A stretch of DNA of 64,000 nt from Tiliqua scincoides (lineage: Eukaryota; Chordata; Lepidosauria; Squamata; Scincidae), in assembly GCF_035046505.1 (NCBI RefSeq), contig NC_089823.1:1170767-1234766 (forward strand), given 5' to 3'. Numbering within the stretch: the first letter of the stretch is position 1; the number at the start of each line of letters is the position of its first letter. Shown in pieces: positions 43,500 through 54,612 of this stretch. The notes under the pieces were generated by a model. That model searched no databases, had not been told where the DNA came from, and was given only the letters and a program-made list of their open reading frames with translations. Both the position numbers and the translations under genes were made by a program.

Positions 43500-45400
43500 G
43501 TCCCTGGCTCTCCCAGCCCTTCAGGACAATGTTACCTGCAGCCCTGTGAGAATCCTGGAAAGATCCCTGCTCTGGTGATTGGCTCCTGTCTTGCACAGTC
43601 AGGGAGTTCCACCTGGTTCTTGGAAGTTAAGGACCATGGAAAGGCTGAGTGGAGAAACAGCAAGGTCAGTGGGTGGCAGGGAAGGGAGATCCCAGATCTC
43701 CTTCCCATGAGGAAGTGGCCTGGTTGGCCCCCAGAGAGTCCTCTGATGACAAACAAGGCCATCAATGGCAGCCATCGGGCAATTGGTAATAAATGTTTCT
43801 CTTTAAGAGGCACAAGAGAACCCCCCCCCCTTCCTGCAGCTTTCAGAGAGAGAACATGGTTAAAACTGAAATGGGCTGGATCCGCCTGATGCAGAGAACC
43901 CCCTCCCTTCAAAAAAGAGCCCAGGAGAGAGAAGAGCTTCCGGTCAGAAAGGCTGCACGTGCCCAGACTGCTTTATTGAATCTGTAGATTTGCCATCACA
44001 GATCCCTCTGTGAAGACACCCCCTTGCCTGTCTCCTGGATTGATCCTTGGCGACACGTGTCTTTGCGTCTTGTTGCCCCGGCTGCCCCTTCAGGGAAGGC
44101 TACGCGGCTGGAGTAAGCTCAGTCACCCCAGTCCCCTTGAGGTCAACCCTGTGCTCTCTAATTCATTCCCCAAGCAAATAACTGGAGCACCAGCAAAAAC
44201 ACTTCTGTGAAAATAACGGCTAAAGAAATAATTTACCCTGCCTGGTACACTGTCCCTGAATAACTAGGAGGGCAAAACGCCATAGGACAGTGTTTCTCAA
44301 ACTGCAGGCCGGGACCCACTCGGTGGGTCATGAGCCAAATTCATTTCAATATTTTATTTTTAATATATTAGACTTGATGCTCCCCTGGGATGTGACTGCA
44401 TTTGGGGAAATGTGGCAGACCTGTACTTTTAACAAGCGACTATGTATATTCTTTTAACTATGCCAGTCAATGGGACTCATTCCTGGTAAGTGTGGGCAGG
44501 ATTGCAGCCTGGGATTGTAAAAATTTTTCCTTTTTGATGATGTCACTTCCGGTGGGTCCTGACAGATTCTCATTTTAAAAAGTGGGCCCTGGTGCTAAAT
44601 GTGTGAGAACCACTGCCACAGGAAGCAAGGAACCACACGAGGAAAGCACCAGATGCGACGCAACGGCTGCTGCTGGTGATGGCTCTGCTCTACCCCCGTC
44701 CTCGGCTCAGCCTCGGTGTGCCTCTGAGTCCCACTTCCAGGGGAGCGGAGTCCGCCTTTCTCTTCTGCTCCCTGAGGGCTCCCCAGAGGCAGTCGGTGTG
44801 CCACTGCAGGCTAGATGGGCCCCCTTTGGTCTGCTTCCTGGTGGGGAAACAGCCCCTGTGTTCGGACCCGCAAGGAGGTTTCAGAGAATCCAGGGCAGGG
44901 AGCAAGCTGGGTTCTACTGGTGGTGCCAGGCAGCGTTCTGAAGTGGCAGCCAGGCGCCCAGCACCTGCCCACGTCACCACACACTCGAGAGGCCATTGCA
45001 GTGCCTCACCCTGACCCCAAATCTTTAGCCATCATTGAGAGCTCCATTTTTAAAATGTGTGCCCTGCCCAACCTCTCAAGGGACCTCGGGGTAGCCAGGT
45101 ACAGTCCGGCCTGGCTAGGAATGGCAGAACATTCAGCTTACCGGACTGCAGAGCCAGCAACGGACCCTTTGACAAAAATGTGGCCACCTTCCCCTGCTGA
45201 ACGGTTCTTATGCTGCGTATGTCTGACACCTCCTGGGATCCTGCAGCCGAACTGGGGCTGGGGGCAATTAACTGGCCTGTGGGTCTCCTAGCCTCAGAGC
45301 CGCAACACAGCCTAAAAATACTGCGCACAGAATGTCTTCTTCTGTCCGAAGGGAGTCACGACTGCAGAGGCTTCTCATCCCACCGTCCCTGGTCACCGTC
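43500..45400. repeat. Duplicated OR flank, block A (partner 52900-54300)
   Basis: Several phrases recur in order in block B: TTACCTGCAGCC, CTTGGAAG, GAGGAAGTGGCCT, CAGCTTACC, GCAGAGCCAGCA, TTCTTATGCTGC, GGGGCAATTAACTGG and CCTAAAAATA. The likeness looks like 80-85% where blocks align. An hAT MITE has inserted into block A only (44288-44615). Confidence 0.7.
44288..44615. mobile_element. Small hAT-type MITE (328 bp)
   Basis: Ends CAGTGTTTCTCAAAC and GTGTGAGAACCACTG; flanks CCATAGGA (44280-44287) and CCACAGGA (44616-44623) match at 7 of 8. The right half reads GATGATGTCACTTCCGGTGG and recurs inside the 1.5-kb hAT elements. Confidence 0.88.
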
Positions 45401-46848
45401 CCTCTTGTCCCTCGCAGCTTGCTAACAGTCTCCCGCTTCAGAGAATCCTTTCCGCATTCTCAGGTTCTCTCCCCAGGACTCTCTGCTCCAGGATGGCTCC
45501 ACACAAACCCCCAGCTGGAACCTCTGCCTCTCTCCACGCCAACAGGGGAGCAAAGGGGAAGAGGGAGTTCCACGCTGCAGGGTCTTGCTGCTGCATCTCT
45601 ACCCCCCTACCTGGACCCCCTTCCTGACCCCCACCTCTAGGACCTTCATGTCTCTGCTATCCACTGCGTGGCCAAACCACCTCTCCCAAAAGCTAAGAGC
45701 AGGGAGTGCCTTGGATGACTGCCAGGGGCTCCAACCATTACTGCTGCTGGACAAACACCCACCTGTATCCCTTTCATGGTTCATGGCTGCAGCACTGCCA
45801 TTATTTCACTGCAGCCCCCCCCCCCCGAGAGGGAAAGGTGAACCACTATGCTCTTGCCCCCACAGGGCACCACTGACTTTACACTCTGAGGTACACACTT
45901 CTCCCTCACAACATCAAGTATGCACCTCCAGCCAGTGGACAGGTGTGGCTGATGCTGCTGTCAAGCCTCTGTTGCTCTCTCTGTGATTCACCTGGATCTT
46001 CACAGGTAGCTGTCACACAGGTGATGACACCATGCAGACCGCAGGGAAACCTATAGCCTGTCTGCCTTCAATGGCCAGTGTGAGCCCAGCTGCTGCTTGG
46101 TCAGGCTGCCGACCTGCTCTTTTCAGTCAGGCCCCCATGACTTTGCAAGCTATGTGACAGACAGTGAACCAACAGGTGCAGCCAGACATTCCTGGTGGCT
46201 GTTATTTGCTGCCTGTCGGGTAACTTGCAACTGCAAAACAGCCCTGCGTGGAGGAGGCGGTCAGCAACCCTGCCTGGGTGTTTCCCTTTTAGATGCTGCT
46301 CTGTAGCCGGTACAGTTCAATAAAACCTTTGGTCGGATAAAGGTTCACTTCAAGGTTCACTTCAAGGTGTTCAATAAAACCTTCACTGTGTCTTTGTTAG
46401 CAGGTAAGGATTCCCCCTCCCTTAGCTGTTCCTCACCTCAGCAGGCCTCAAGGTGGGACTCTATGGGAGGAGGGGGTCTCTCTGCTCTCAGGGTCTGCAG
46501 CACCCTCCCTCTGCAACTTCCTGGTCCCCCAAGGAGGGGACACTCTTCAGTGACCACAGACCCCCTGTTCTCTGCTGCCAGGGCATATGGTGGGCAACAG
46601 CAAGGGACAGGGGGAACATACTGACAAGTCAACTGACAGCCGCACTGGCAGGCAGTAGGGATGCGGCAAAGGGCATTGGAGCAGAGTTCATGAAACATGT
46701 CACAGCCCAAAGTCAAGCTCCGAGCTGCTCAGAGCTTGGCGGAACCAGAAGTCAGCAATAACACATGATAGCATCACCAAAAGCAGGAAGATGTCGCCTT
46801 GCTACCACACAGCCACTGAAGGGGTCCACACGGCGGCACAGTTCCATT
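45401..46848. other. No supported gene
   Basis: This is GC-rich with overlapping chance frames. A short tandem repeat of AAGGTTCACTTC occurs near 46340. Confidence 0.3.
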
Positions 46849-46860
46849 GGGGGATATACA

Positions 46861-47261
46861 CTTGTTGGCATCCTTCAGTCTTGGAAGACTATGGTGTCCC
46901 GCTCTGAATGGTGGTTCTGGAACAGAGTGTCCTCTCCAGTGCGCGAAGCCTGGGTAAAGTAGGTATGGAGGAAAGGCTGTTACCCATGCAGCAAATCCCC
47001 TCTCTCCACGTCGCTGAAATGGTCCAATGGAAAGGCAGAAGCCAATCCAGTTGGTTCCAGCGGCGTTGCAGGAGTTGCCAGAACGTGACTGTGTTCAGCC
47101 ATGAACTGCCTCAGGGACTCCGGCTCCGGGTTTTGCCTCGAGGTTGACTCCTGAAGCCTTTTCCGTAACTGGATGTAGCCACAAGGCAGTGGAGGTTTGG
47201 GATCAGAGTTTTCCTTCTCTCAGATGAGCTGCCTTCCCAGGCTGACGAGTCCCATCTACCC
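46861..47261 (-). mobile_element. Complete 401-bp retroposon with 12-bp target duplication
   Basis: GGGGGATATACA flanks the element at 46849-46860 and 47262-47273. On the minus strand it starts GGGTAGATGGGACTCGTCAG and ends with the shared tail CCATAGTCTTCCAAGACTGA, then AGGATGCCAACAAG. It has no reverse transcriptase frame and no tRNA, 7SL or 5S head that I recognise. It is SINE-like in size and behaviour. The matching tail ties it to the LINE at 4880-5251 and the 5S SINE at 33361. Confidence 0.88.
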
Positions 47262-47586
47262 GGGGGATATACAGCATGAGGGTTTATGAGGGTATTGCTA
47301 GATGGGCAGGTCACTGCAGGAGGTGCCCTGTGTCAGTCCAATGATTGGCCCACTAAGTGCTCCCTCTGACAGGTGCATGAGCCACAGCAGCCCAACCAGG
47401 TGTGCCTGTCCGCGGTGATGCAAGGTGTTAAGCACCAGATGGGGTGCCCTTTGCCCATCTCCTGCTGTGGTTGGGTGCTGGAGAGCAGCTTTGTGGAACA
47501 TCCAGTCCCTGACAGGACTGTCGAGGAGACTCTTGGGGTTACAACTGCCCCCCTAGTAACCTGAGGCTAACATAAGGCCTGTGAAT

Positions 47587-48528
47587 TCACCTGTGACCTG
47601 ACAACTTCTTGGCCAGCTTCCTCCGGATCTCTTTAGTCCTGACAGCGTAGACCACGGGGTTCAAGACAGGTGGGATGAGGAGGTAGAAGTCAGCCAGCAG
47701 GATGTGAGCCGAGGGAGCCACAGTGTGGCCAAACCGGTGAGTCAGGGAAGAAACCGCGATGGGGATGTAGAAGGCCAGGATGGCACAGATGTGTGAGGAG
47801 CAAGTGCTGAAGGTTTTGAGACGGGCCTCCACGGTGGCCAAGCGCATCACTGCCTGGAAGATGAAGGCATAGGACAGCCCAATGCACAGGGAGTCCAGGA
47901 CAAGTACCAGGAAGCCAATGGCCATGCCATAGACATTACTGACGGAGATGTCCTCACAGGAGAGCATCACCACAGCCATGTGCTCACAATAGGAATGTGC
48001 AATGACGTTGGTGCGGTAGGACGTATAGCGAAGAACAAGGAGGGGCAGAGGGGAGATATACAGGAAGCCCCGGAGAGTGGCAACCAGCCCCATCCTGGCC
48101 ACAACAGAGTGGGTCAAGATGGTCTTGTGCCTCAGAGGGGTGCATATGGCCACGTAGCGGTCAAAAGCCATGGCCACAAAGATGCCAGATTCAACAGTGG
48201 CAAAAGCATGAACGACGAACATCTGAAAGAGGCAAGCATGAAAGCCGATTTCTTGGTTGCCGAACCAAAAGATGCTGAGCAGTTTGGGCATGGTGGAGGA
48301 GGAGAGGACCAGGTCTATGACCGCCAGCATGGCGAGGAAGAGGTACATGGGCTCGTGGAGGCCCGGCTCGGCCTTGATGATGGACAGAATGGCGCCGTTC
48401 CCCACCACAGCGATGACGTACATGGTGCAGAAGGGGATGGAGAGCCACGCGTGGGCTGCTTCCAGCTGGGGGATGCCTGTGAGGGAGAAGGAGGCCGGGC
48501 TGAAGCAGGCATTGTGGGCAGCCGGCAT
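47587..48528 (-). CDS. Class I olfactory receptor, OR52-type (OR gene 4)
   Basis: This intact 313-residue receptor is nearly identical to OR gene 3 for its first 285 residues, with about nine differences by eye. It shares [45 protein letters not shown] and PPVLNPVVY. It ends earlier, in KKLSGHR. An in-frame ATG seven codons upstream (48549) lies across the predicted splice acceptor, so the start at 48528 is preferred. Like gene 3 it has no canonical N-glycosylation site near its N-terminus. The pair probably arose by tandem duplication followed by gene conversion. Its ligand is unknown. Confidence 0.95.
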   Translation of the reverse strand: MPAAHNACFSPASFSLTGIPQLEAAHAWLSIPFCTMYVIAVVGNGAILSIIKAEPGLHEPMYLFLAMLAVIDLVLSSSTMPKLLSIFWFGNQEIGFHACLFQMFVVHAFATVESGIFVAMAFDRYVAICTPLRHKTILTHSVVARMGLVATLRGFLYISPLPLLVLRYTSYRTNVIAHSYCEHMAVVMLSCEDISVSNVYGMAIGFLVLVLDSLCIGLSYAFIFQAVMRLATVEARLKTFSTCSSHICAILAFYIPIAVSSLTHRFGHTVAPSAHILLADFYLLIPPVLNPVVYAVRTKEIRRKLAKKLSGHR

Positions 48529-48543
48529 CTTCTCAATGTGCCA

Positions 48544-48557
48544 CTGCAAGAGAGACC
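48544..48557 (-). promoter_or_regulatory. Predicted 3' splice site upstream of OR gene 4
   Basis: The same TCTCTCTTGCAG as in OR gene 3. Similarity to the gene 3 upstream region is lost just beyond it. Confidence 0.7.
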
Positions 48558-48563
48558 ATCATC

Positions 48564-49541
48564 GCTCCACTTGGCTGGAAAGAAAGGACAGGGCAAAGTC
48601 AGGAAAGCCATTTCTACTGCCAGAGTCATCACACCACCGCCAGTATCATCCTACTAATTGCAGGGGGAGCAGTTGAAGCAGCAGCTCCTGGTCTCAAGCC
48701 ACTTACAGCCCAGTCCTATCCTTTTCCACCGCTTGGTACCACTCATCAAAACAGGCTGCGGGGGGGGGGGGGGGATGCTGAAGAGAGGAACCAGAAAAAT
48801 AACTTCCCTTGCTCCTCCATGAGCTTCCTGATTGCCAGTTGTCCTCCTCAGACCTGCACTACTTTTTTAGCTGGCTCAAGTCCCAGGAGAGAAAGGGGCA
48901 TGTCGGAAGTGAGGCAGGGGATACAATCTGACGCAAGTCACTTGTGCCAGGTGCCACCCCCTGCGCCTCCCGACATACTTCCCACCCACCCACCCCCGTT
49001 CCTCCCCTACTACGAACTCCCCCTCATTGGCAGGCACTTTGCTGCCCACCATCGTGTACTGGGCCTCCATGACCTCTCTGCTGGCGTTCCGGAAGCAGGC
49101 GGCTACTCAATCTTCCAGATCGCCTTTTATGACAGCTGCAAAGTTCATTTTGCTGTCGGGACACTAGTTCCAGCAGCAGAGTGCATCCTCAGTGTGTTTA
49201 TGGGGGTGACTGGATCTAGGGGCTTCTTGACAGGCAGCTTGACTGGCTACCACACCACACTCCCTAAAAATCACCTCTGGTCTTTAGGAATGAGGGGGAA
49301 AAATTCTGCCTGAGGGTTAGCCAAACATATATGATTATCATTATCATTACCAACCTCCTTTCAATTAGGAAAACCCAAACCCCACCGAAGATTTCCTGCC
49401 CAATTTTTCCATTGCAGTTCCTGACCAAACAGCACAGATAATCAGATTCTCCCCTTTGGGTTCCTTTGTTGTTCCATAAAACAGAAGACTATCTGGAAAA
49501 ATGCAGCTACCTGGTTAGTAACAGGAACTTGGCAGACTGAG
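48564..49541. other. Upstream flank of OR gene 4, no repeat recognised
   Basis: It contains a G run at about 48757-48774. A 164-codon plus-strand frame (48819-49313) has no familiar domain. The non-coding first exon of OR gene 4 could lie here but cannot be picked out. Confidence 0.3.
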
Positions 49542-49549
49542 CCTGCCAT

Positions 49550-51114
49550 CACTGGCGTCGCTACAGGGGTGTGGGGGGGTGCGGGCCGCACTGGGTGACG
49601 CGCTGGGGATGACACGCCCAGGGGGTGATGCGCTAACTTTGCGGCTTTAGGAGCTACCGTGTCATGCCAGACACCGTTGGATGCAGAATGGCCAGCAGAG
49701 TGCAGTGCAAAAAACTGAATCGAAATCGCTCCTTTCCTTCAAAAGTTATGGCCAAAAAACCAGAAGAAAAAATGCATGGAGCCCTATGGAAAGTGAAAGT
49801 GAGCTGTATCGCATGTTTACTCATGAGTAGGTGTACTTGCCATAGTCCCTTGGAAAGGGCAGGCTAAGCAAAATCCAACGACACCAGAATGGTCCCAATC
49901 CAATGAACACAGCCTCCCAAAAACACCCAAGAAGGTCCCTCCCTCCCAGTTGCAGTCTGAGCCCAAATGAAGCCACGTGGCCATGTTTACTTGCGAGTAG
50001 GCCGTCGGAAAGGGCAGGCTGAGAGGACTCCGAGGACGTCAGAATGGTCCTGATCCAATGAATGCAGCCCCCAAAAACACAAAACGGAGAAGGAGGTCCC
50101 TGCCTCCCTCCCAGCTGCAGTCTATTGAGCCCTATGGAAAGCAAGCAACCTCACATCGCGTTTACTCGTGAGTAGGCAGATAAGCCTTGGCTGCTGGTCA
50201 GGCCAGGCAAAGGGGAATGTGAGGACACCAGAATGGTCCCGATCAGATGGAGCTGGAGATGTTCCAGAAGGCAGCCTCCCCCCCCCCCCCACTAAAAAGG
50301 ACCAAAAAGAGGCTTGAACTGGTAAGGGGAAGTTTTCTATTTTGCACTTGCGAAGCCAGGAGTGTCTTTGTATTGATATGCCTGAACAGAAGAACTTTAA
50401 ACTGGGCACTGGGGAGGGCTGGAAATCTCACTGATTCTTTTGGGGGGGGCGGGTTATTGCAGGCAGACTACAGAGTAAGCTCCATTGACCACAATGGGAC
50501 TTACTTCAGAGTAGACATGCATAGGCTTGAGGTCACAGGCTGCACATTTTCCTGAGAGTAAGCCCCACTGACCACAATAGGAATTACTTCAGAGTAGATT
50601 CACTTGGTGGAACAGGACTGGCTCCCCCTTATTTAATTATTTCTTTTATTTTAATTTAATTATTTATTTTAATTTGCTTGATGATGTCATTTCTGGCCAT
50701 GACATCACTTCCAATGGGTCCTGGACAGACTGTCATTCTAAAAAGAGGTTATGCTAAAAGTTTGAGTGCTAAAAGTTTGAGAACTGCTGCAATAAGTTGT
50801 TAGTAAGTTAACACTGGTGTGTGTGTGTGTGTGTGTGTGTGTGACTCTACAAGTTTTCAAAATCACTAAAATCAGAATGTGGAGGAATAAGACCATCATG
50901 TTATATATCAATAATGTGTAATTTCATGCAGAATGCAATGAAACAAACCACATTGAAACATCTGTGTTCTAACAAAAGGTACAGCCAAAAAACCAGTGGG
51001 GGTGGGGCAATGGCACATCACCACGCCCGCCACCTGGGGCATTGCCCCGCCCACTGCATGGGGTGACGCGCAGGCCTCCCGCACCGGGTGACGCAAATCG
51101 TAGTGACGCCACTG
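49550..51114 (+). mobile_element. Non-autonomous hAT element (1565 bp) with perfect 8-bp target duplication
   Basis: CCTGCCAT lies on both sides (49542-49549 and 51115-51122). The left end is CACTGGCGTCGCTAC. The right end, reverse complemented, is CAGTGGCGTCACTAC. It is the same family as 37237-38785 with the same internal structure of three repeats carrying TTTACTC..GAGTAGG. Target sequences differ between copies, so they inserted independently. Confidence 0.93.
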
Positions 51115-51123
51115 CCTGCCATG

Positions 51124-51711
51124 CCATTGTTCCGGCAGCTATACTGGCTGCCCATTCAGTTCTGAGCCCAATTCAAGGTATTGGAAATGGCCTATAAAGC
51201 CCAATGCAGCATAGGACTGGGATCCCTCAGGAGCCCCTTCCCTCATATAGTCCTGCACATCCCCTACAATCAACAGACACAGCCCCAATAAGGGTACTGC
51301 CACCAACTGAAGCCAACAGGACAGCAGGAAGGTGCAGAGCATTTTCTGTTGTAGCGCCACAGCGTGAAACCAACTACCAGAAAGTCTGAGGATAGCCCCC
51401 TTTCTCCATGATTTCTGGTGGGGTTTAAAATCATATTTATTTAACATATTAAAACATATTTACTGACATTTGAGGCGAGAGGAGCCTCCACAGATCCCTG
51501 TTTAACCAGCACCGATAGGCCTTCTGTTGCTACTTTAACGTTACTGATGCTCTTACATCTTTTAACTGTTCCTGTATCTTTTTAATTGCTTTTGAAGATT
51601 TTATTGCAAAATTTCTATTGTATTTTATCTTATATTTTTTATTGTTGTGCACTGTTTTGAGCATAAGGCAAGCAGTATAGAAATGTCTTCAATAAACAAA
51701 TGAAATGGTTA
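51124..51711 (+). pseudogene. 3' end of an L2-type LINE
   Basis: The plus strand begins with LYWLPIQF and VLEMAYKAQCS, worn forms of the L2-type ORF2 C-terminus. It ends in a 3' UTR with TTTTGAGCATAAGGCAAGCA, TATAGAAATG and an AATAAA signal. It is interrupted by stops and is 5'-truncated. Confidence 0.65.
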
Positions 51712-51814
51712 CCAAGGTACATTCATCAACTCCTGTTTCTCCTGTTTCATTTGTTTCATTTGAATATATTCATTTACTGTGTTTCATGAATTTTATTAAT
51801 CCTTCCTGGTTTTC

Positions 51815-51816
<2 letters not shown>

Positions 51817-51863
<47 letters not shown>
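51817..51863. repeat. (TTA)n microsatellite
   Basis: About 16 TTA units. It may be the tail of a minus-strand retroposon. Confidence 0.9.
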
Positions 51864-51864
<1 letters not shown>

Positions 51865-51869
51865 GCTTA

Positions 51870-52720
51870 TGGCCAATACTGTAGGAAATGCTGACAACAA
51901 CAACACTGGCTAAGAACAGGTAGTCTGAAGAAGGAGATGGATTGATTTTGGCTGCCAAAGACCAGGCACTAAGAACAAATGCATATAGAGCCAAAATTGA
52001 GAGAACATTCTATGAACAACAAATGTCACCTGTGTAAAGATGCTGATGAAACAGTGGCCCACCTGGTCAGCTGCTGGAAGGAGATTGTGAGATGGTGCAG
52101 ACTGACTACAAAGAAATGCATGACAGAGTTGCAATAATAATTCACTGGAATTTGTGTGAAAAGTATAAACTGCCTACAAGTAACAACTGGTAGAGCCACA
52201 AAATTGAAAAATAGCAGAGAACGAAGAAGTCAAAGTGCTCTGGGATTTTAGGATACAAACCGACAATCATCTGTCACAGAACACACCAGACATAACCAAC
52301 ATCAATAAGAAGGATAAGAAAGTCTGGATAGTAGGCATTGCAGTACCTACTGCAATGACAGCAGAGTAGAAAATAAAGAATTGGAGAAAATCACCAAGTA
52401 TAAAGACCTACAAATAGAAATGGAAAAACTGGCATAAGAAAGCAAGAGTCATCCCAATAGTCATAGGTGCCTTGGGTGCTATCCCGAAACAGCTGGAAAA
52501 GCACCTGAACACCATCGGGATGAGCACAAGTACCATCAGTAAATTACAAAAGGCCACCTTACTAGGAACAGCGCCTTACTAGGAACAGCGCCTAGGAACT
52601 CCAGCAATATTTATAACACAACATCATGAAGACAAAAAATAGCTACCTATCCTAGGTCCTTGGGAAGGGCTCGATAGGTGGATACAAACAAAATCCAGTC
52701 AAAAACAACATGACCGTTCG
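51870..52720 (+). pseudogene. 3' part of an R4-type LINE with restriction-like endonuclease region
   Basis: Pieces on plus read CHLCKDADETVAHLVS (a Cys-His motif), then LWDF.IQTDNHLS with PDI, a KVWIVGIAVPTA-like stretch, then ITKYKDLQIEMEKL and RVIPIVIGALGAIPKQLEKH. This order is that of the C-terminal part of R2/R4-group LINEs, which carry a restriction-like endonuclease downstream of the RT. Frames are broken by stops. CTTACTAGGAACAGCGC is duplicated in tandem near 52560. Confidence 0.75.
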
Positions 52721-52800
52721 AAAATATAACAACATCTACTGGAATGAACAGAAAACAGTGCAGGACACGCAGGGCCAGAAATGGGGTCTCCAGCCCCCTC

Positions 52801-52892
52801 ACAGCCCAATCCTATGCATGTCTACTCAGAAGTCAGTCCCATTAGATTCAATGGGGCTTACTCCCAGGAGAGTGTGGATAGGATTGGGCTGT
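52801..52892. mobile_element. Short palindromic MITE (92 bp)
   Basis: It starts ACAGCCCAATCCTATGCA and ends ATAGGATTGGGCTGT. The centre has CTTACTCCCAGG. The same motif, diverged, occurs twice inside each 1.5-kb hAT element. No clear target duplication was seen. Confidence 0.75.
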
Positions 52893-54300
52893 CAGTCTCC
52901 GGGGCCATGTTACCTGCAGCCTTGTGCTCCAAGCTTCTGGGTGGGATTCCGACCTCCGGGTGCATGGAGAGGGTGGTCCTGCCTTGGTCCACAGTGGCTG
53001 CTCCTTGGAAGCGGAGGGCCATGAGATGGCTGAGAGAAGAAAATGTGAGGTTAAGGGAGGACCCAGTGAAAAGCAAATCCTTGTCAAATCCTTCCTTTGA
53101 GGAAGTGGCCTAGTCCCCTGCCTTGTGCCCCCCCATTGTCCCTAGCCCTACACTAGTAACCCTGCACTCTGTACCCCTGGCTGGGCTCAAGGCACTTGCT
53201 GGAGAGAGAACGCAGGGTCCATCCAGGAGGTTCTCCAGAAGCCAAGCTCAGCTAATCAGTCTGGTGGCTCTGTTCCTTCTCTGGTAGCTACCCTGCTCCA
53301 GGAGCACAGAAGCCACATTCTGACTTGCAAGGAAATTTCAAGGAACCCACAGCAGGGAACAGGCTGAGCCTTTGCTCTGCTCTGGGATTGTTTTTGTTCA
53401 AAACATCATTGGAAATGTTTCTCGAGTCCTTAAGCCAGGGATTAAATCACATTGTAGGATCCAGTCCCAGCATTTCACTTTCAGCTGCGGAAAGCATCTT
53501 CAGGACCTACCAAGAATTTGCGTCCTCTCAGCTGTTAGCCAGCCACCATTTGTGTTGAGAGGACGCAAATTCTTGGTCCACTGTTGCTTCTGCAAGTCAC
53601 ATCACTCCACTAGGCACAGATGGCGGCTTCATGACAAAATGGCCATGGGTAGGGTCTCTTGCCTTTCCTAGCTCCTTGAGTCCACAGTTTGCCTTCCTCC
53701 CTCCACCCCATTCCTGTGTGTCTGTATCTGGGAGACAGAGGGGTAGCATCAATTGAGGATAACCATCATGCATCTGCCAAAGTGGACTCTGGTCCACAAA
53801 AACGCATGCACTGTGCATTTGTGAAGTCCTCCGGATGCTACAGCACCCTCAGTGGGTCACAGACTTCGTGCCACAGTCTAGTACAGCTACCTGCTAAAAG
53901 CAGAGATCATGTGGAGTGGAGCACAATCCCAAATCACGACATGGTAAGGAAGATCTCTGGCTGTCAGGGGCCTCACTCTGAACATCGTAACTCATAATCC
54001 AGTAGGAATGGTGGAACACTCAGCTTACCAGATTGCAGAGCCAGCAGTGGTCCCTTTGATGAAAATGTAGGCGCCATCCCTCACTGAGCAGTTCTTATGC
54101 TGCCTATTTCTGACACCTCGTGGGATCCTGTAGCCCAACTGGGGCTTGGGGCAATTAACTGGCTCTTGGGTTTCCGAGCCTCAGAGCCCCAACATGGCCT
54201 AAAAATATTGCTCATCATTTTTACTTGGCTGCTCTCAGAAGGGAGTCAAACACAATCGCAGAGACTTCTGGCCTCTCTGTTCTTGCACTTGAAGGACAGG
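52893..54300. repeat. Duplicated OR flank, block B (partner 43500-45400)
   Basis: This is the homologue of block A in the same order and orientation, upstream of OR gene 4 just as block A is upstream of OR gene 3. It lacks the hAT MITE of block A and holds the perfect inverted repeat at 53509-53577. Confidence 0.7.
53509..53577. repeat. Perfect 22-bp inverted repeat with 25-base loop
   Basis: ACCAAGAATTTGCGTCCTCTCA (22 bases, first 20: ACCAAGAATTTGCGTCCTCT) at 53509-53530 is the exact reverse complement of 53556-53577. Transcribed, it would fold into a 69-nt hairpin of pre-miRNA size. It could also come from a templated inversion during replication. Confidence 0.95.
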
Positions 54301-54612
54301 GAGACTTGTGGGGTCTCCCAAATAAGTGAACAGCTGGAAAGGGGGACAGAGCGACTGAGTCAGACCACAGCGAGGCACTCGTCTTGGAGAAGGGCCTCTG
54401 GGCAGGATTCCGGCTTCCTCACTGAGGCTGAGCCAGCAGGGCAGGCCTTTTCACCCCAAAAGTCAGAGCCTGAAGCCAGCTGTGCTCACACCCTCGATCA
54501 CTGCCAGAGGCCTGGCCAGGGTGGTTTGCCCGATAGTCCTCGGGGAGTTCAGCTGCAGTGACTGGCAGTCGCTCTCTGGCCTTAGAATGGTTTGGCAGGG
54601 CGGTGTGGAGGA

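Noticed and set aside
46849-47273. CRISPR-like or phage attachment repeats
   Set aside because: The direct repeats are a single pair of target duplications around a retroposon in a vertebrate genome.
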